Shown piece by piece: positions 37,863-46,946 of a stretch of 64,000 nucleotides of DNA. Under the pieces are notes generated by a model. It ran no database searches, was not told where the DNA came from, and was given only the letters and a program-made list of their open reading frames with translations. The position numbers and the translations under genes are program-made. The stretch comes from Stenotrophomonas acidaminiphila (GTDB lineage: Bacteria; Pseudomonadota; Gammaproteobacteria; Xanthomonadales; Xanthomonadaceae), in NCBI RefSeq assembly GCF_001431595.1, contig NZ_LDJO01000013.1:1-64000 (forward strand), read 5' to 3'. The first letter of the stretch is position 1. Each line of letters starts with the position of its first letter.

Positions 37863-40800
37863 ATGATCGTCCTCGAGGGCGCAGCCGCCCTTTCGCCGTT
37901 CCGCCGCGAACGTCTTGAATCCCGCCTGCAGTCCATCGCCGCCGATCTGCGCATCACCGGTGCCTGGCACGTCTATTTCACCCAGGCCACCGATGCCGCG
38001 GCCGTCGACCAGGCCACGCTGGGCCGCATCCTGCAGGCCCAGCCGCAACCGGCCGGGGCCGCCGCCGGCAGCCTGTCGCGTTACGTGGTGCCGCGCCTGG
38101 GAACGCTGTCGCCGTGGTCGAGCAAGGCCACCGAACTGGTGCGCGGCGCCGGCCTGGCGATCCAGCGCGTGGAGCGCGGCACCCGCATCGACCTGGCCGG
38201 CTGGCCGTCCGACCCGGCCCTGCAGGCGGCCGTGGCCCGGCTGCTGCACGATCCGATGACGCAGTCGCTGCTGGCCGACATCGCGCAGGCGCGGGCGTTG
38301 TTCGACAGCCCGGCGCGCAAGCCGCTGCAGCGCATCGCGCTGGCCGACCTGGAAGGCGCCAACAAGCGCCTGGGCCTGGCCCTGGCCGAGGACGAGATCG
38401 AGTACCTGCGCCAGCGCTACGGCGAACTCGGCCGCGACCCGTCCGACGTCGAGCTGATGATGTTCGCGCAGGCCAATTCCGAGCATTGCCGGCACAAGAT
38501 CTTCAACGCCAGCTGGACCATCGACGGACAGGCGCAGGAGCGCTCGCTGTTCCGGATGATCAAGAACACCCACCAGCAGACCCCGCAGCACACGCTCAGC
38601 GCCTACAGCGACAACGCCGCGGTGATCGAGGGCGAGCCGGCCGCGCGCTACCGCCCCGATCCGGCGAGCGGCCGCTACCGCAGCGAAGCGGTGGTGCCCA
38701 GTGCGTTCCAGATCAAGGTGGAGACGCACAACCACCCCACCGCGATCGCGCCGTTCCCGGGCGCCTCGACCGGTGCCGGCGGCGAGATCCGCGACGAAGG
38801 CGCGACCGGCCGCGGCGGCAAGCCCAAGGCCGGCCTGACCGGCTTCTCGGTCTCGCACCTGCGCATCCCGACCCTGCCGCAGCCGTGGGAGGCGCCGCGC
38901 GCGCTGAACCCGCGGATGGCGCCGGCGCTGGACATCATGCTCGACGGCCCGCTCGGCGGCGCCGCGTTCAACAACGAGTTCGGGCGACCGAACCTGCTTG
39001 GCTACTTCCGCAGCTTCGAGCTGCCCGAGGACGGCATCACCCGCGCCTACGACAAGCCGATCATGCTGGCCGGCGGCCTGGGTGCGATCGACCGCGTGCA
39101 GGTGGACAAGCTGCGCCTGGCCGATGGCGACATCGTCATCGTGCTGGGCGGCCCGGCGATGCTGATCGGCCTGGGCGGCGGCGCCGCTTCGTCGGTGGCC
39201 TCGGGCGAGAGCGCCGAGGACCTGGATTTCGCCAGCGTGCAGCGCGACAACCCGGAAATGGAGCGCCGCTGCCAGGAAGTGATCGACCGCTGCGTGGCCA
39301 TGGGCGCGGGCAACCCGATCAAGTTCTTCCACGACGTCGGCGCCGGTGGCCTGTCCAACGCCATTCCCGAACTGCTGCACGATTCCGACGTCGGCGGCGT
39401 GATCGACCTGGGCAAGGTGCCGACCGACGATCCCTCGCTGTCGCCGCTGGAACTGTGGTGCAACGAGTCGCAGGAGCGTTACGTGCTGGGCATCCCGGCC
39501 GACCGCCTGGCCGAGTTCGGCGAGATCTGCGCGCGCGAGCGCTGCCCGTTCGCCGCGGTCGGCGTGGCCACCGCCGAGGAGCGGCTGGTGGTGGCCTACG
39601 GCGCGACCCCGGGCAACATCCCGGCCGATGCGCCGATCGACCTGCCGATGGACGTGCTGTTCGGCAAGGCGCCGAAGATGCACCGCGACACCACGCACCC
39701 GGCCGCGCCGCGCTGGCCGCAGCTGAAGACCGCCGGCATCGACCTGCATGACGCCGGCCTGCGGGTGCTGTCGCACCCGACCGTGGCGGCCAAGAACTTC
39801 CTGGTCACCATCGGCGACCGCAGCGTCGGCGGCCTGACCGCGCGCGAGCAGATGATCGGCCCGTGGCAGCTGCCGATGGCCGATGTCGCCATCACCCTGG
39901 CCGGGTTCGACACCTACGCCGGCGAGGCGATGGCGGTGGGCGAGCGCACCCCGCTGGCACTGCTCAACGCCGCCGCCTCGGCGCGCATGGCGGTGGGCGA
40001 GGCCATCACCAACCTGTGCGCCGCGCCGCTGATCTCGCTGGACACGGTCAAGCTGTCGGCCAACTGGATGGCCGCCTGCGGCCACGACGGCGAGGACGCG
40101 CTGCTGTACGACGCGGTCAGGGCGGTAGGCATGGAACTGTGCCCGCAGCTGGACATCAGCATCCCGGTGGGCAAGGACTCGCTGTCGATGCAGGCGCAGT
40201 GGCAGGCCGACGGCAGGACCGAGAAGTCGGTGTCGCCGGTGTCGCTGGTGATCTCGGCGTTCGCGCCGGTGGCCGACGCGCGCCAGCAGCTGACCCCGCT
40301 GCTGGAACGCGAGGGCGAAAGCGAGCTGTGGCTGATCGGGCTGGGCGCGGGCAAGCAGCGCCTGGGCGGCTCGATCCTGGCCCAGACCCAGGCCGACCAC
40401 AGCGCGCTGCCGGCGTTCGCCGGCGAAGTGCCGGACCTGGACGACCCGCAGCGCCTGCGCGGCTTCTTCGAGCTGATCCGCGACGCGCGCCAGGCCGGGC
40501 TGCTGCTGGCCTACCACGACCGCAGCGACGGCGGCGCGTTCGCCGCCCTGTGCGAGATGTCGTTCGCCTCGCGGCTGGGCCTGGACATCGTGCTCGATGC
40601 CTGGGGCGACGATCCGTTCCGCAGCCTGTTCAACGAGGAACTGGGTGCGGTGGTGCAGATCGCCAGGGAAGACCGTGCCGCGTTCGCCGACCTGGTCGAA
40701 CGCCATGCGCTGACCGAATGCGCGCAGCGCATCGCACGCCCGACCACCGCGCCGGTGGTGCGCGTGCAGCTGGGCGGGCAGAGCCTGGCCGAGTGGCGCT

Positions 40801-41744
40801 GGGAAGAGCTGTTCGATGCCTGGTGGTCGGTGACCCACGCCATGCAGAAACTGCGCGACAACCCGGAGGCGGCCGACCAGGAGCGCGCGGTCGCGCGCAA
40901 TTTCAATGCCCCGGGGCTGAAGCCGAAACTGGCGTTCGACCCGGCCGAGGATGTCGCCGCGCCGTTCGTCGCCACCGGGGCGCGGCCGAAGGTGGCGATC
41001 CTGCGCGAGCAGGGCGTCAACGGCCAGATCGAAATGGCCAATATCTTCGAGCGCGCCGGCTTCGATGCCTTCGACGTGCACATGAGCGACCTGATCGAAG
41101 GCCGCGTGCAGCTGGCGGACTTCCGCGGGCTGGCCGCCTGCGGCGGCTTCAGCTACGGCGACGTGCTGGGCGCGGGCCGCGGCTGGGCCACCTCGATCCT
41201 GGAGCGCCCGGCGCTGCGCGAGGCCTTCGCCGCGTTCTTCGCGCGGCCGGACACCTTCGCCCTGGGCGTGTGCAATGGTTGCCAGATGATGAGCCAGCTC
41301 AAGGCCATCATCCCCGGCGCGGAGCACTGGCCGGTCTTCCTGCGCAACCGCAGCGAGCAGTTCGAGGCCCGCACCGCGCTGCTGGAGGTGGTGGAGTCGC
41401 CGTCGATCCTGCTGCGCGGCATGGCCGGTTCGCGGCTGCCGGTGGCGGTGGCGCACGGCGAGGGCCGCGCCGAGTTCGACAGCGCGGTCGACCAGGCCGC
41501 GGTCGACGTGGCGCTGCGCTACGTCGATGGCGATGGCCGCGTGGCCGAACAGTACCCGCTGAACCCGAACGGCTCGCCCGACGGCATCACCGGCCTGACC
41601 ACCCGCGACGGCCGCGTCACCATCCTGATGCCGCACCCGGAGCGGACCCCGCGCAAGCTCAACCTGAGCTGGGCGCCGAAGGGCTGGGGCGAGGACGCAC
41701 CGTGGCTGCGCATGTTCCGCAACGCGCGGGTGTGGTGCGGCTGA
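37863..41744 (+). CDS. purL: Phosphoribosylformylglycinamidine synthase (large, single-chain)
   Basis: 1293 aa, the size of the gammaproteobacterial single-chain enzyme. Converts FGAR, glutamine and ATP to FGAM in purine synthesis. The order is an N-terminal PurS-like domain, a linker, a FGAM synthetase domain ([49 protein letters not shown]), a second structural repeat, and a C-terminal glutaminase. The glutaminase has C1137 ([12 protein letters not shown]) and H1258/E1260 ([10 protein letters not shown]). The start ATGATCGTCCTCGAGG fits known N-termini (MIVLEGxxALS). Followed by a strong hairpin. Confidence 0.97.
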   Translation: MIVLEGAAALSPFRRERLESRLQSIAADLRITGAWHVYFTQATDAAAVDQATLGRILQAQPQPAGAAAGSLSRYVVPRLGTLSPWSSKATELVRGAGLAIQRVERGTRIDLAGWPSDPALQAAVARLLHDPMTQSLLADIAQARALFDSPARKPLQRIALADLEGANKRLGLALAEDEIEYLRQRYGELGRDPSDVELMMFAQANSEHCRHKIFNASWTIDGQAQERSLFRMIKNTHQQTPQHTLSAYSDNAAVIEGEPAARYRPDPASGRYRSEAVVPSAFQIKVETHNHPTAIAPFPGASTGAGGEIRDEGATGRGGKPKAGLTGFSVSHLRIPTLPQPWEAPRALNPRMAPALDIMLDGPLGGAAFNNEFGRPNLLGYFRSFELPEDGITRAYDKPIMLAGGLGAIDRVQVDKLRLADGDIVIVLGGPAMLIGLGGGAASSVASGESAEDLDFASVQRDNPEMERRCQEVIDRCVAMGAGNPIKFFHDVGAGGLSNAIPELLHDSDVGGVIDLGKVPTDDPSLSPLELWCNESQERYVLGIPADRLAEFGEICARERCPFAAVGVATAEERLVVAYGATPGNIPADAPIDLPMDVLFGKAPKMHRDTTHPAAPRWPQLKTAGIDLHDAGLRVLSHPTVAAKNFLVTIGDRSVGGLTAREQMIGPWQLPMADVAITLAGFDTYAGEAMAVGERTPLALLNAAASARMAVGEAITNLCAAPLISLDTVKLSANWMAACGHDGEDALLYDAVRAVGMELCPQLDISIPVGKDSLSMQAQWQADGRTEKSVSPVSLVISAFAPVADARQQLTPLLEREGESELWLIGLGAGKQRLGGSILAQTQADHSALPAFAGEVPDLDDPQRLRGFFELIRDARQAGLLLAYHDRSDGGAFAALCEMSFASRLGLDIVLDAWGDDPFRSLFNEELGAVVQIAREDRAAFADLVERHALTECAQRIARPTTAPVVRVQLGGQSLAEWRWEELFDAWWSVTHAMQKLRDNPEAADQERAVARNFNAPGLKPKLAFDPAEDVAAPFVATGARPKVAILREQGVNGQIEMANIFERAGFDAFDVHMSDLIEGRVQLADFRGLAACGGFSYGDVLGAGRGWATSILERPALREAFAAFFARPDTFALGVCNGCQMMSQLKAIIPGAEHWPVFLRNRSEQFEARTALLEVVESPSILLRGMAGSRLPVAVAHGEGRAEFDSAVDQAAVDVALRYVDGDGRVAEQYPLNPNGSPDGITGLTTRDGRVTILMPHPERTPRKLNLSWAPKGWGEDAPWLRMFRNARVWCG

Positions 41745-41761
41745 TCGCGCCGTGCCATCAA

Positions 41762-41785
41762 CGGGCCCGTGGCGACACGGGCCCG
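41762..41785 (+). terminator. Hairpin behind purL
   Basis: CGGGCCCGTG - GCGA - CACGGGCCCG, perfect 10-bp stem 17 bp behind the stop. No T-tract, so termination strength is uncertain. Confidence 0.55.
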
Positions 41786-41935
41786 CTGCGACGCAGCGGC
41801 TGCAGCGCGGCGTCATGCGGCTTGCGGGTACGCGCTGCCGCGGGCGACTGCTAGAGTTCGCTGCGTCAGCCTCAGGGAATCGCCGGCCGTGACCAGTTAC
41901 GCACCCTCCATTCCACGCCGGGCCGGGGACGCTGC

Positions 41936-42805
41936 GTGCGCTTGCCGGTGATCCTGTTGCCGGTCGGCGTGGACGACGTGGCGCTCGATGCATGCCTGGC
42001 GGCGCTGGAAACCGCCACCCCCGCCGGTACCCCGATCTGGCTGGCCGACGATGCCCAGGGCGGGCCGCGGGTGCAGGCGGTGATCGAACCGTGGCTGGCG
42101 CGCACCCGGCTGCAGGCGGAGTACACCCGGCGCCCGCGCTCCATTGGCGAATCGGCGCACCTGGAGCAGATGCTGCAGGCCTGCGGCGACGCCGACGTGG
42201 CGGTGCTCGCGCCCGATGCGCTGCCGCTGCCGGGCTGGCTGCAGCAACTGTCCGATTGCCTCGCGCGCGATGCGTCCATCGCCACCGCCACGCCGTGGAG
42301 CAATGCTGGCGAGACCGTGGCCTGGCCACGCGCCGGCGAACTCAATCCGCTGCCGTCCGATGGCGCACGGCTGGCGCGCGCCTGCGCGTCGATGCCGCTG
42401 CTGCACCCGGAACTGCCTTCGGCGGTCACCCACGCCGTGCTGGTGCGCGGCAGCGCGCGGCGCCGCGCCGGTGGACTGGACACGCAGAGCTGCGGCTCGT
42501 GGTACGCGGCGCTGGTGGACCTGAGCCTGCGCATGAGCGGGCTGGGCTGGCGCAACGTGCTGTGCGACAACGCCTTCGTCGGCCGCCATGACGAGGGCCG
42601 TCCCGCCGACGGCGACATGGAAGTGCTGGGCAACCGCTGGCCGGCCTGGACCGCGCGCCTGGCCGGGTTCCTGATGGACGATCCGCTGCATGGCCACCGC
42701 CAGCACCTGCAGCAGCTGTGGGAGCTGGCGGCGCTGCCGGCGCGCCAGCCCGACCTGTTCGGCGACGACGACGGCGACGATGCGGCGGCGGAGGTCGCCT
42801 CGTGA
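41936..42805 (+). CDS. Glycosyltransferase family 2-like protein
   Basis: 289 aa from GTG 41936. It has the GT-A beginning LPVILLPVGVDDVALDACLAALETATPAGTPIWLADDAQ, a mid-section with CGDADVAVLAPDALPLPGWLQQL in place of the DxD strand, and a C-terminal acidic tail (FGDDDGDDAAAEVAS). The divalent-cation motif is weak, so donor binding may be altered. It is coupled to the next glycosyltransferase through a GTGA overlap. The pair stands between purL and the first cellulose operon; whether they act on cellulose or on another cell-surface sugar is not visible. The start is uncertain. Confidence 0.7.
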   Translation: MRLPVILLPVGVDDVALDACLAALETATPAGTPIWLADDAQGGPRVQAVIEPWLARTRLQAEYTRRPRSIGESAHLEQMLQACGDADVAVLAPDALPLPGWLQQLSDCLARDASIATATPWSNAGETVAWPRAGELNPLPSDGARLARACASMPLLHPELPSAVTHAVLVRGSARRRAGGLDTQSCGSWYAALVDLSLRMSGLGWRNVLCDNAFVGRHDEGRPADGDMEVLGNRWPAWTARLAGFLMDDPLHGHRQHLQQLWELAALPARQPDLFGDDDGDDAAAEVAS

Positions 42806-43638
42806 GCGGCGCGATCGCGGTCGTCGTGGTCAGCTACCAGAGCGCGGCGACGCTGGACGAATGCCTGGCGCGGCTGCGCGGCGCACACGACGTGGTGCAG
42901 ATCCGGGTGGTGGACAACGCCTCCGACGATGGCTCGCTCGGCATCGTCCAGCGCCATGCCCTGGCTGATGCGCGGGTGCGTTTCATCGCCAATCCCGACA
43001 ACCCCGGCTTCGCCACCGCCTGCAACCAGGGCGCGCGCGACAGCGATGCGCCGTGGCTGGCGTTCGTCAATCCCGACCTGATGGTCGAACCCGACACGCT
43101 GGCGCGCCTGCGCGATCTGGGCCTGCCGCTGGGCGACTGCCTGCTCGGCGTGGAGCAGGTGGACGCGCAGGGGCGGCCGGATGCGGCGGTGCGGCGCCGC
43201 GATCCCGACTTCGCCGCGATGCTGCGCAACCCCGCCGCCGGTGCGCGGCTGGCGCTGGCGCCCGATCCGGCGCAGCGGCTGCAGGAGGTGCCGGCGCTGT
43301 CCGGTGCGCTGCTGCTGATGCCGCGGGCGCTGTTCGACCGCATTGGCGGCTGGGACGCGGGCTACCGGCTGCATGCCGAGGACCTGGACCTGTGCCGGCG
43401 CGCACGCCAGGCCGGGGCGACGGTGGCCATCGCCAACCGGCTGGCGGTGCTGCACGTGCGCGGCGTCTCCAGCCGCGCACGGCCGTTTTTCGTCGAATGG
43501 CACAAGCACCGCGGGCTGTGGCGCTATTTCCGCAAGTTCGAGGCGCCGCGCCGCGGCCTGCCGGTACGCGCCGCGGTGTGGTGCGCGATCTGGGCGCATG
43601 CGCTCGTGCAGGTGCCACGGCTGCTGCTGCACCGCTGA
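42802..43638 (+). CDS. GT2 glycosyltransferase (rhamnosyltransferase-like)
   Basis: 278 aa. Classical GT2 features: VVVVSYQSAATLDECLARL, VVDNASDDGS, NPGFATACNQGARDS and the DxD-equivalent FVNPDL. LSGALLLMPRALFDRIGGWDAGYRLHAEDLDLCRRARQAG holds the catalytic acidic E-D. Similar enzymes (rhamnosyl transferases such as WbbL/RfbN) add deoxysugars to O-antigen or glycans. A C-terminal amphipathic region (HKHRGLWRYFRKFEAPRRGLPVRAAVWCAIW) suggests membrane association. Coupled to the preceding gene. Confidence 0.85.
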   Translation: MSGAIAVVVVSYQSAATLDECLARLRGAHDVVQIRVVDNASDDGSLGIVQRHALADARVRFIANPDNPGFATACNQGARDSDAPWLAFVNPDLMVEPDTLARLRDLGLPLGDCLLGVEQVDAQGRPDAAVRRRDPDFAAMLRNPAAGARLALAPDPAQRLQEVPALSGALLLMPRALFDRIGGWDAGYRLHAEDLDLCRRARQAGATVAIANRLAVLHVRGVSSRARPFFVEWHKHRGLWRYFRKFEAPRRGLPVRAAVWCAIWAHALVQVPRLLLHR

Positions 43639-43826
43639 CGGCGCCGTCCACGCGCAGGCCGTTGCCCGGGTTCCCGTGGGGTTCTGCCGCGGCTGCCTGC
43701 AAAGGCAGCGTCATCCGGCCATGGTCTTCTTACGGTCGTGTGCTTTGCTGTCTGCATCCCCGGGAGTGCGTTGGATGCGGCTGTGTGCACCGCTGCATCG
43801 GCAGGTCGCTGGGTATTGGCTTGAAG
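43639..43826. other. Intergenic region upstream of cellulose operon 1
   Basis: Together with the promoter and leader features that follow, this separates the glycosyltransferases from bcsD. The open frames here are continuations of out-of-frame shadows; no gene or terminator can be supported. Confidence 0.4.
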
Positions 43827-43842
43827 TGTGATATAATTCACA
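43827..43842 (+). promoter_or_regulatory. CRP/Clp box overlapping an extended -10 promoter of cellulose operon 1
   Basis: TGTGA-TATAAT-TCACA matches the CRP consensus TGTGA-N6-TCACA in all ten positions. The six spacer bases are a perfect TATAAT (43832-43837) with TG-A before it (extended -10, TGATATAAT). There is no good -35, as expected for an extended -10 promoter. Clp, the CRP homologue of xanthomonads, recognises this consensus and is released by c-di-GMP (established for Xanthomonas). Binding here should block RNA polymerase, so the site predicts repression of cellulose genes at low c-di-GMP. Confidence 0.75.
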
Positions 43843-43876
43843 ATATTCAGTGGTATCGAATGTCGCAGGAGGCGGG

Positions 43877-43924
43877 ATGCGTTGCGTAGGTGGGGTGCGG
43901 ATGCGCAGGGGAATGGCCTGGTGA
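43877..43924 (+). CDS. Possible 15-codon leader peptide overlapping bcsD
   Basis: ATG 43877 follows a perfect AGGAGG (43867-43872) at 4-base spacing and reads MRCVGGVRMRRGMAW to a stop at 43922-43924. That stop overlaps the GTG start of bcsD (GTGA). It could couple bcsD translation to the strong ribosome binding site. Alternatively the same AGGAGG serves TTG 43882 as an extended bcsD start. No homology is expected at this size. Confidence 0.35.
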   Translation: MRCVGGVRMRRGMAW

Positions 43925-44376
43925 ACCCGGCAGAGTTGCTCGATGGTTATCGCGACCGTTCCTGTGCCCGGCAATGGCGGGGCTTCCTGCAGGCGATGGC
44001 GGCGGAGTTCGACCAGGCGCTGCCGGAGGAGGAATCGGCACGGCTGATGGCGCGCATCGGCCAGCGCTTCGCCGACGCCCATGGCCTGCCGCCGGTGGCC
44101 ACCGTCGAGGCCCTGCAGGCCTCGGTCAACGCGGTGTGGGCGGACTGCGAGTGGGGATGGGCGAGGTTCGAGGAGCGCGCCGACCAGCTGCGCATCGTGC
44201 ATGCGGCCTCGCCGCTGGCGGCGGCGCTGGGGGGCGGCGCCTGGCATCACGGCTTTCTCGAGGGGGCCTACCGCCATTGGCTGCGCGGCGCCGGCATGCT
44301 TGCCGTGCTCGATGTGCGCCACCTGGCGACCGGCAATCGTGACGTTTCGATTTTTACCGTGGGGCGGGTGTTTTGA
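43921..44376 (+). CDS. bcsD: Cellulose synthase subunit D (BcsD/AcsD)
   Basis: 151 aa from GTG 43921, with AGGGGA upstream; TTG 43882 would add 13 residues. Matches Komagataeibacter AcsD in length (156 aa) and in blocks WRGFLQAMAAEFDQALPEEESARLMARIGQRFA, WGWARFEERADQLRIVHAASPLAA, and WHHGFLEGAYRHWLRGAGM near the end. BcsD forms a periplasmic octamer that guides glucan chains into ordered bundles. Its presence defines the bcsD-type (type I) cellulose operon. First gene of operon 1, behind the Clp/-10 site. Confidence 0.88.
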   Translation: MNPAELLDGYRDRSCARQWRGFLQAMAAEFDQALPEEESARLMARIGQRFADAHGLPPVATVEALQASVNAVWADCEWGWARFEERADQLRIVHAASPLAAALGGGAWHHGFLEGAYRHWLRGAGMLAVLDVRHLATGNRDVSIFTVGRVF

Positions 44377-44398
44377 CGATGGACGAGATGCGTTGGGC

Positions 44399-44707
44399 AT
44401 GAGCAGCAACCGACCGGCGGCAGCGCCGCAATGCGATGACGATGTGGCAGGCCTGTTCATGAAGCTGGGTGACGGCAAGGGACGGCCGGAGTACCGGGAG
44501 TTCCCCGAGGCAAGGTTGCCCGCTGCGGCGACCCGGCCGGCAGCGCCGGCGGCAGTGGAAGCGGTGGTCGCGGCGCAACCCGCGCCGGCGCCCGACCTGC
44601 CTGCCGCGCAGGCGGACACGCCACTGTCGCAGTTGTTCCGCAGGCTGGCAGAAGCCGGCGGGACGATTCCGGACGACAGCCCCCTGATCCGCTTGCGCAG
44701 GCAATAG
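44399..44707 (+). CDS. Small BcsP/BcsR-like cellulose operon protein
   Basis: 102 aa from ATG 44399. The N-terminal block DDDVAGLFMKLGDGKGRPEYREFPE resembles the short acidic-hydrophobic motif seen in BcsR and BcsP proteins (DD(V/I)xxLFxxFG...YxE). An Ala/Pro-rich linker of about 40 residues follows, then a second helix TPLSQLFRRLAEAGG. No signal or membrane segment, so cytoplasmic. Position between bcsD and bcsA points to a role in assembling or regulating synthase 1. The BcsP name is from pattern memory, not a search. Ribosome binding site is poor. Confidence 0.6.
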   Translation: MSSNRPAAAPQCDDDVAGLFMKLGDGKGRPEYREFPEARLPAAATRPAAPAAVEAVVAAQPAPAPDLPAAQADTPLSQLFRRLAEAGGTIPDDSPLIRLRRQ

Positions 44708-44795
44708 GAACGGGGCACGAACGCCGCGCCGGACCGCGATGACGCGCGATCCGGCCGGCAAGGCCGCCCGCAGGGGCGGCGCACAGGGGAAATCC

Positions 44796-46946
44796 ATGAG
44801 ACTTTCAATCAGGCCCGAGGGCTCGCAGGCCCTGGCTCGCCTTGGCTTGGCCGCGCTGGTGCTGGTGGGCATGCTGCTCATCGGCTTCGTCGTCACCGTG
44901 CCGCTGGACGTGACCCGGCAGCTGCTGTTCTCGCTGGCGGTGTTCGCCATCGGCCTGTGCCTGCGGCGCGCCCGCAACCGCATCGTGCCGCTGCTGCTGA
45001 TGGGGCTGTCGCTGGTCATGTCCAGCCGCTACATGTGGTGGCGGCTGACCGAGACCATGGGCATGGGCAGCGTTGTCGACCTGACCCTGGGCTTCGGCCT
45101 GGTGATGGCCGAGGTCTACGCGTTCGTGGTGCTGGTGCTGGGCTACTTCCAGGTGGCCTGGCCACTGCACCGGCGTTCGCTGCCGCTGCCCGAGGACCAG
45201 TCGCTGTGGCCCACGGTGGACGTGTTCATCCCCACCTACAACGAACCGCTGTCGGTGGTGCGCACCACCGTGCTGGCGGCGACGGTGATGGACTGGCCGG
45301 CCGGCAAGTTGAAGATCCACCTGCTCGACGACGGCCGCCGCGAGGAATTCCGCGCGTTCTGCGAGGAAGTCGGGGTGAACTACGTCACCCGCACCAACAA
45401 CAACCACGCCAAGGCCGGCAACATCAACGCGGCGCTGAAGAAGTCCGATGGCGAGTACGTCGCCATCTTCGACTGCGACCACGTGCCGACGCGCTCGTTC
45501 CTGCAGATGTCGATGGGCTGGTTCCTGCACGACGCGCGGCTGGCGGTGGTGCAGACGCCGCACTACTTCTTCTCGGCCGACCCGTTCGAGCGCAACCTCG
45601 GCACCTTCGGCAAGGTGCCCAACGAAGGCGAGCTGTTCTACGGCCTGCTGCAGGACGGCAACGACGCCTGGAACGCCACCTTCTTCTGCGGGTCGTGCGC
45701 GGTGATCAAGCGCGCGCCGCTGGAAGAGGTGGGCGGGGTGGCGGTGGAGACGGTGACCGAGGATGCGCATACCGCCATCCGCCTGCACCGCGCCGGCTAC
45801 CGCAGTGCCTACATCCCGGTGCCGCAGGCCGCCGGACTGGCCACCGAGAGCCTGTCGGCGCACGTGGGCCAGCGCACGCGCTGGGCGCGCGGCATGGCGC
45901 AGATCTTCCGCGTCGACAACCCGATGCTGGGCCGCGGCCTGAGCCTGGTGCAGCGCATCTGCTACACCAACGCGATGCTGCACTTCTTCTACGGGCTGCC
46001 GCGCATCATCTTCCTGACCGCGCCGCTGGCGTTCCTGTTCTTCGGCGCGCACGTGATCCACGCCTCGGCGCTGATGATCTTCGCCTACGCGCTGCCGCAC
46101 CTGGCGCAGGCCAGCCTGACCAACCTGCGCATCCAGGGCGGGCACCGCCACCTGCTGTGGAACGAGGTGTACGAGACCGCGCTGGCCTGGTACATCCTGC
46201 GGCCCACGCTGATGGCGGTGTTCAACCCGCGGCTGGGCAAGTTCAACGTCACCGCCAAGGGCGGCCTGGTCCACAACAGCTATTTCGACGCGCAGATCGC
46301 CCGCCCGTACCTGTTCCTGCTGCTGCTCAACCTGGCCGGCGTGGTCGCCGGCATCGTCCGCCTGGTGATGGCCGACAGCAGCGGCGAGGTCAACACGATC
46401 TGGCTCAACCTGGGCTGGACCTTCTACAACATGATCATGCTCGGCGCGGTCATCGCCACCTGCAGCGAGCAGCGCCAGATCCGCCGTGCGCACCGCGTGC
46501 CGCTGGAAATGAAGGCGCTGCTGCACCTGCCCGACGGACGCGCGCTGGCCTGCAGCACGGTCGATTTCTCCACCGGTGGCATGGCCATCCGCCTGGACCA
46601 GCCGCAGCCGGTGCAGCCCGATACTCCGGTGGAGATCGAGCTGCGCCATCGCCAGCGCAGCCAGCGCCTGCCGGCGCAGGTGCGCCACGACCGCGACGCG
46701 CAGGGCCTGAGCCTGCAGTTCGGCGAGCTGAGCATCGAGCAGGAGCGCTGGCTGATCGCCTCCACCTTCGCCCGCGCCGACATCTGGGTCTCGCTGTGGG
46801 GCCGGCACGAGCGCGACACCTTCCTGCGCTCGCTGTCCGATGTGCTCCGCGCCAGCCTGCGCGGCTTCCACCGCCTGGGCCGATTCGTCATCACCAGGGG
46901 GCGGAATGACGGCAACGCCCAGCCCGCTCCCGGAGAAACCGCATGA
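44796..46946 (+). CDS. bcsA: Cellulose synthase catalytic subunit BcsA, operon 1
   Basis: 716 aa from ATG 44796 with CAGGGGAAA upstream. Eight or so membrane helices surround a GT2 domain with D178-D179-G (UDP), D226-C-D228-H (metal), T-E322-D323 (catalytic base) and Q359-R-T-R362-W363 (acceptor binding). The C-terminal PilZ domain has R563-R564-A-H-R567 and D590-F-S-T-G-G595, the complete c-di-GMP site. Polymerises UDP-glucose and extrudes cellulose, activated by c-di-GMP. It lacks the roughly 160-residue N-terminal extension of the BcsA in operon 2. Overlaps bcsB by four bases. Confidence 0.96.
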   Translation: MRLSIRPEGSQALARLGLAALVLVGMLLIGFVVTVPLDVTRQLLFSLAVFAIGLCLRRARNRIVPLLLMGLSLVMSSRYMWWRLTETMGMGSVVDLTLGFGLVMAEVYAFVVLVLGYFQVAWPLHRRSLPLPEDQSLWPTVDVFIPTYNEPLSVVRTTVLAATVMDWPAGKLKIHLLDDGRREEFRAFCEEVGVNYVTRTNNNHAKAGNINAALKKSDGEYVAIFDCDHVPTRSFLQMSMGWFLHDARLAVVQTPHYFFSADPFERNLGTFGKVPNEGELFYGLLQDGNDAWNATFFCGSCAVIKRAPLEEVGGVAVETVTEDAHTAIRLHRAGYRSAYIPVPQAAGLATESLSAHVGQRTRWARGMAQIFRVDNPMLGRGLSLVQRICYTNAMLHFFYGLPRIIFLTAPLAFLFFGAHVIHASALMIFAYALPHLAQASLTNLRIQGGHRHLLWNEVYETALAWYILRPTLMAVFNPRLGKFNVTAKGGLVHNSYFDAQIARPYLFLLLLNLAGVVAGIVRLVMADSSGEVNTIWLNLGWTFYNMIMLGAVIATCSEQRQIRRAHRVPLEMKALLHLPDGRALACSTVDFSTGGMAIRLDQPQPVQPDTPVEIELRHRQRSQRLPAQVRHDRDAQGLSLQFGELSIEQERWLIASTFARADIWVSLWGRHERDTFLRSLSDVLRASLRGFHRLGRFVITRGRNDGNAQPAPGETA

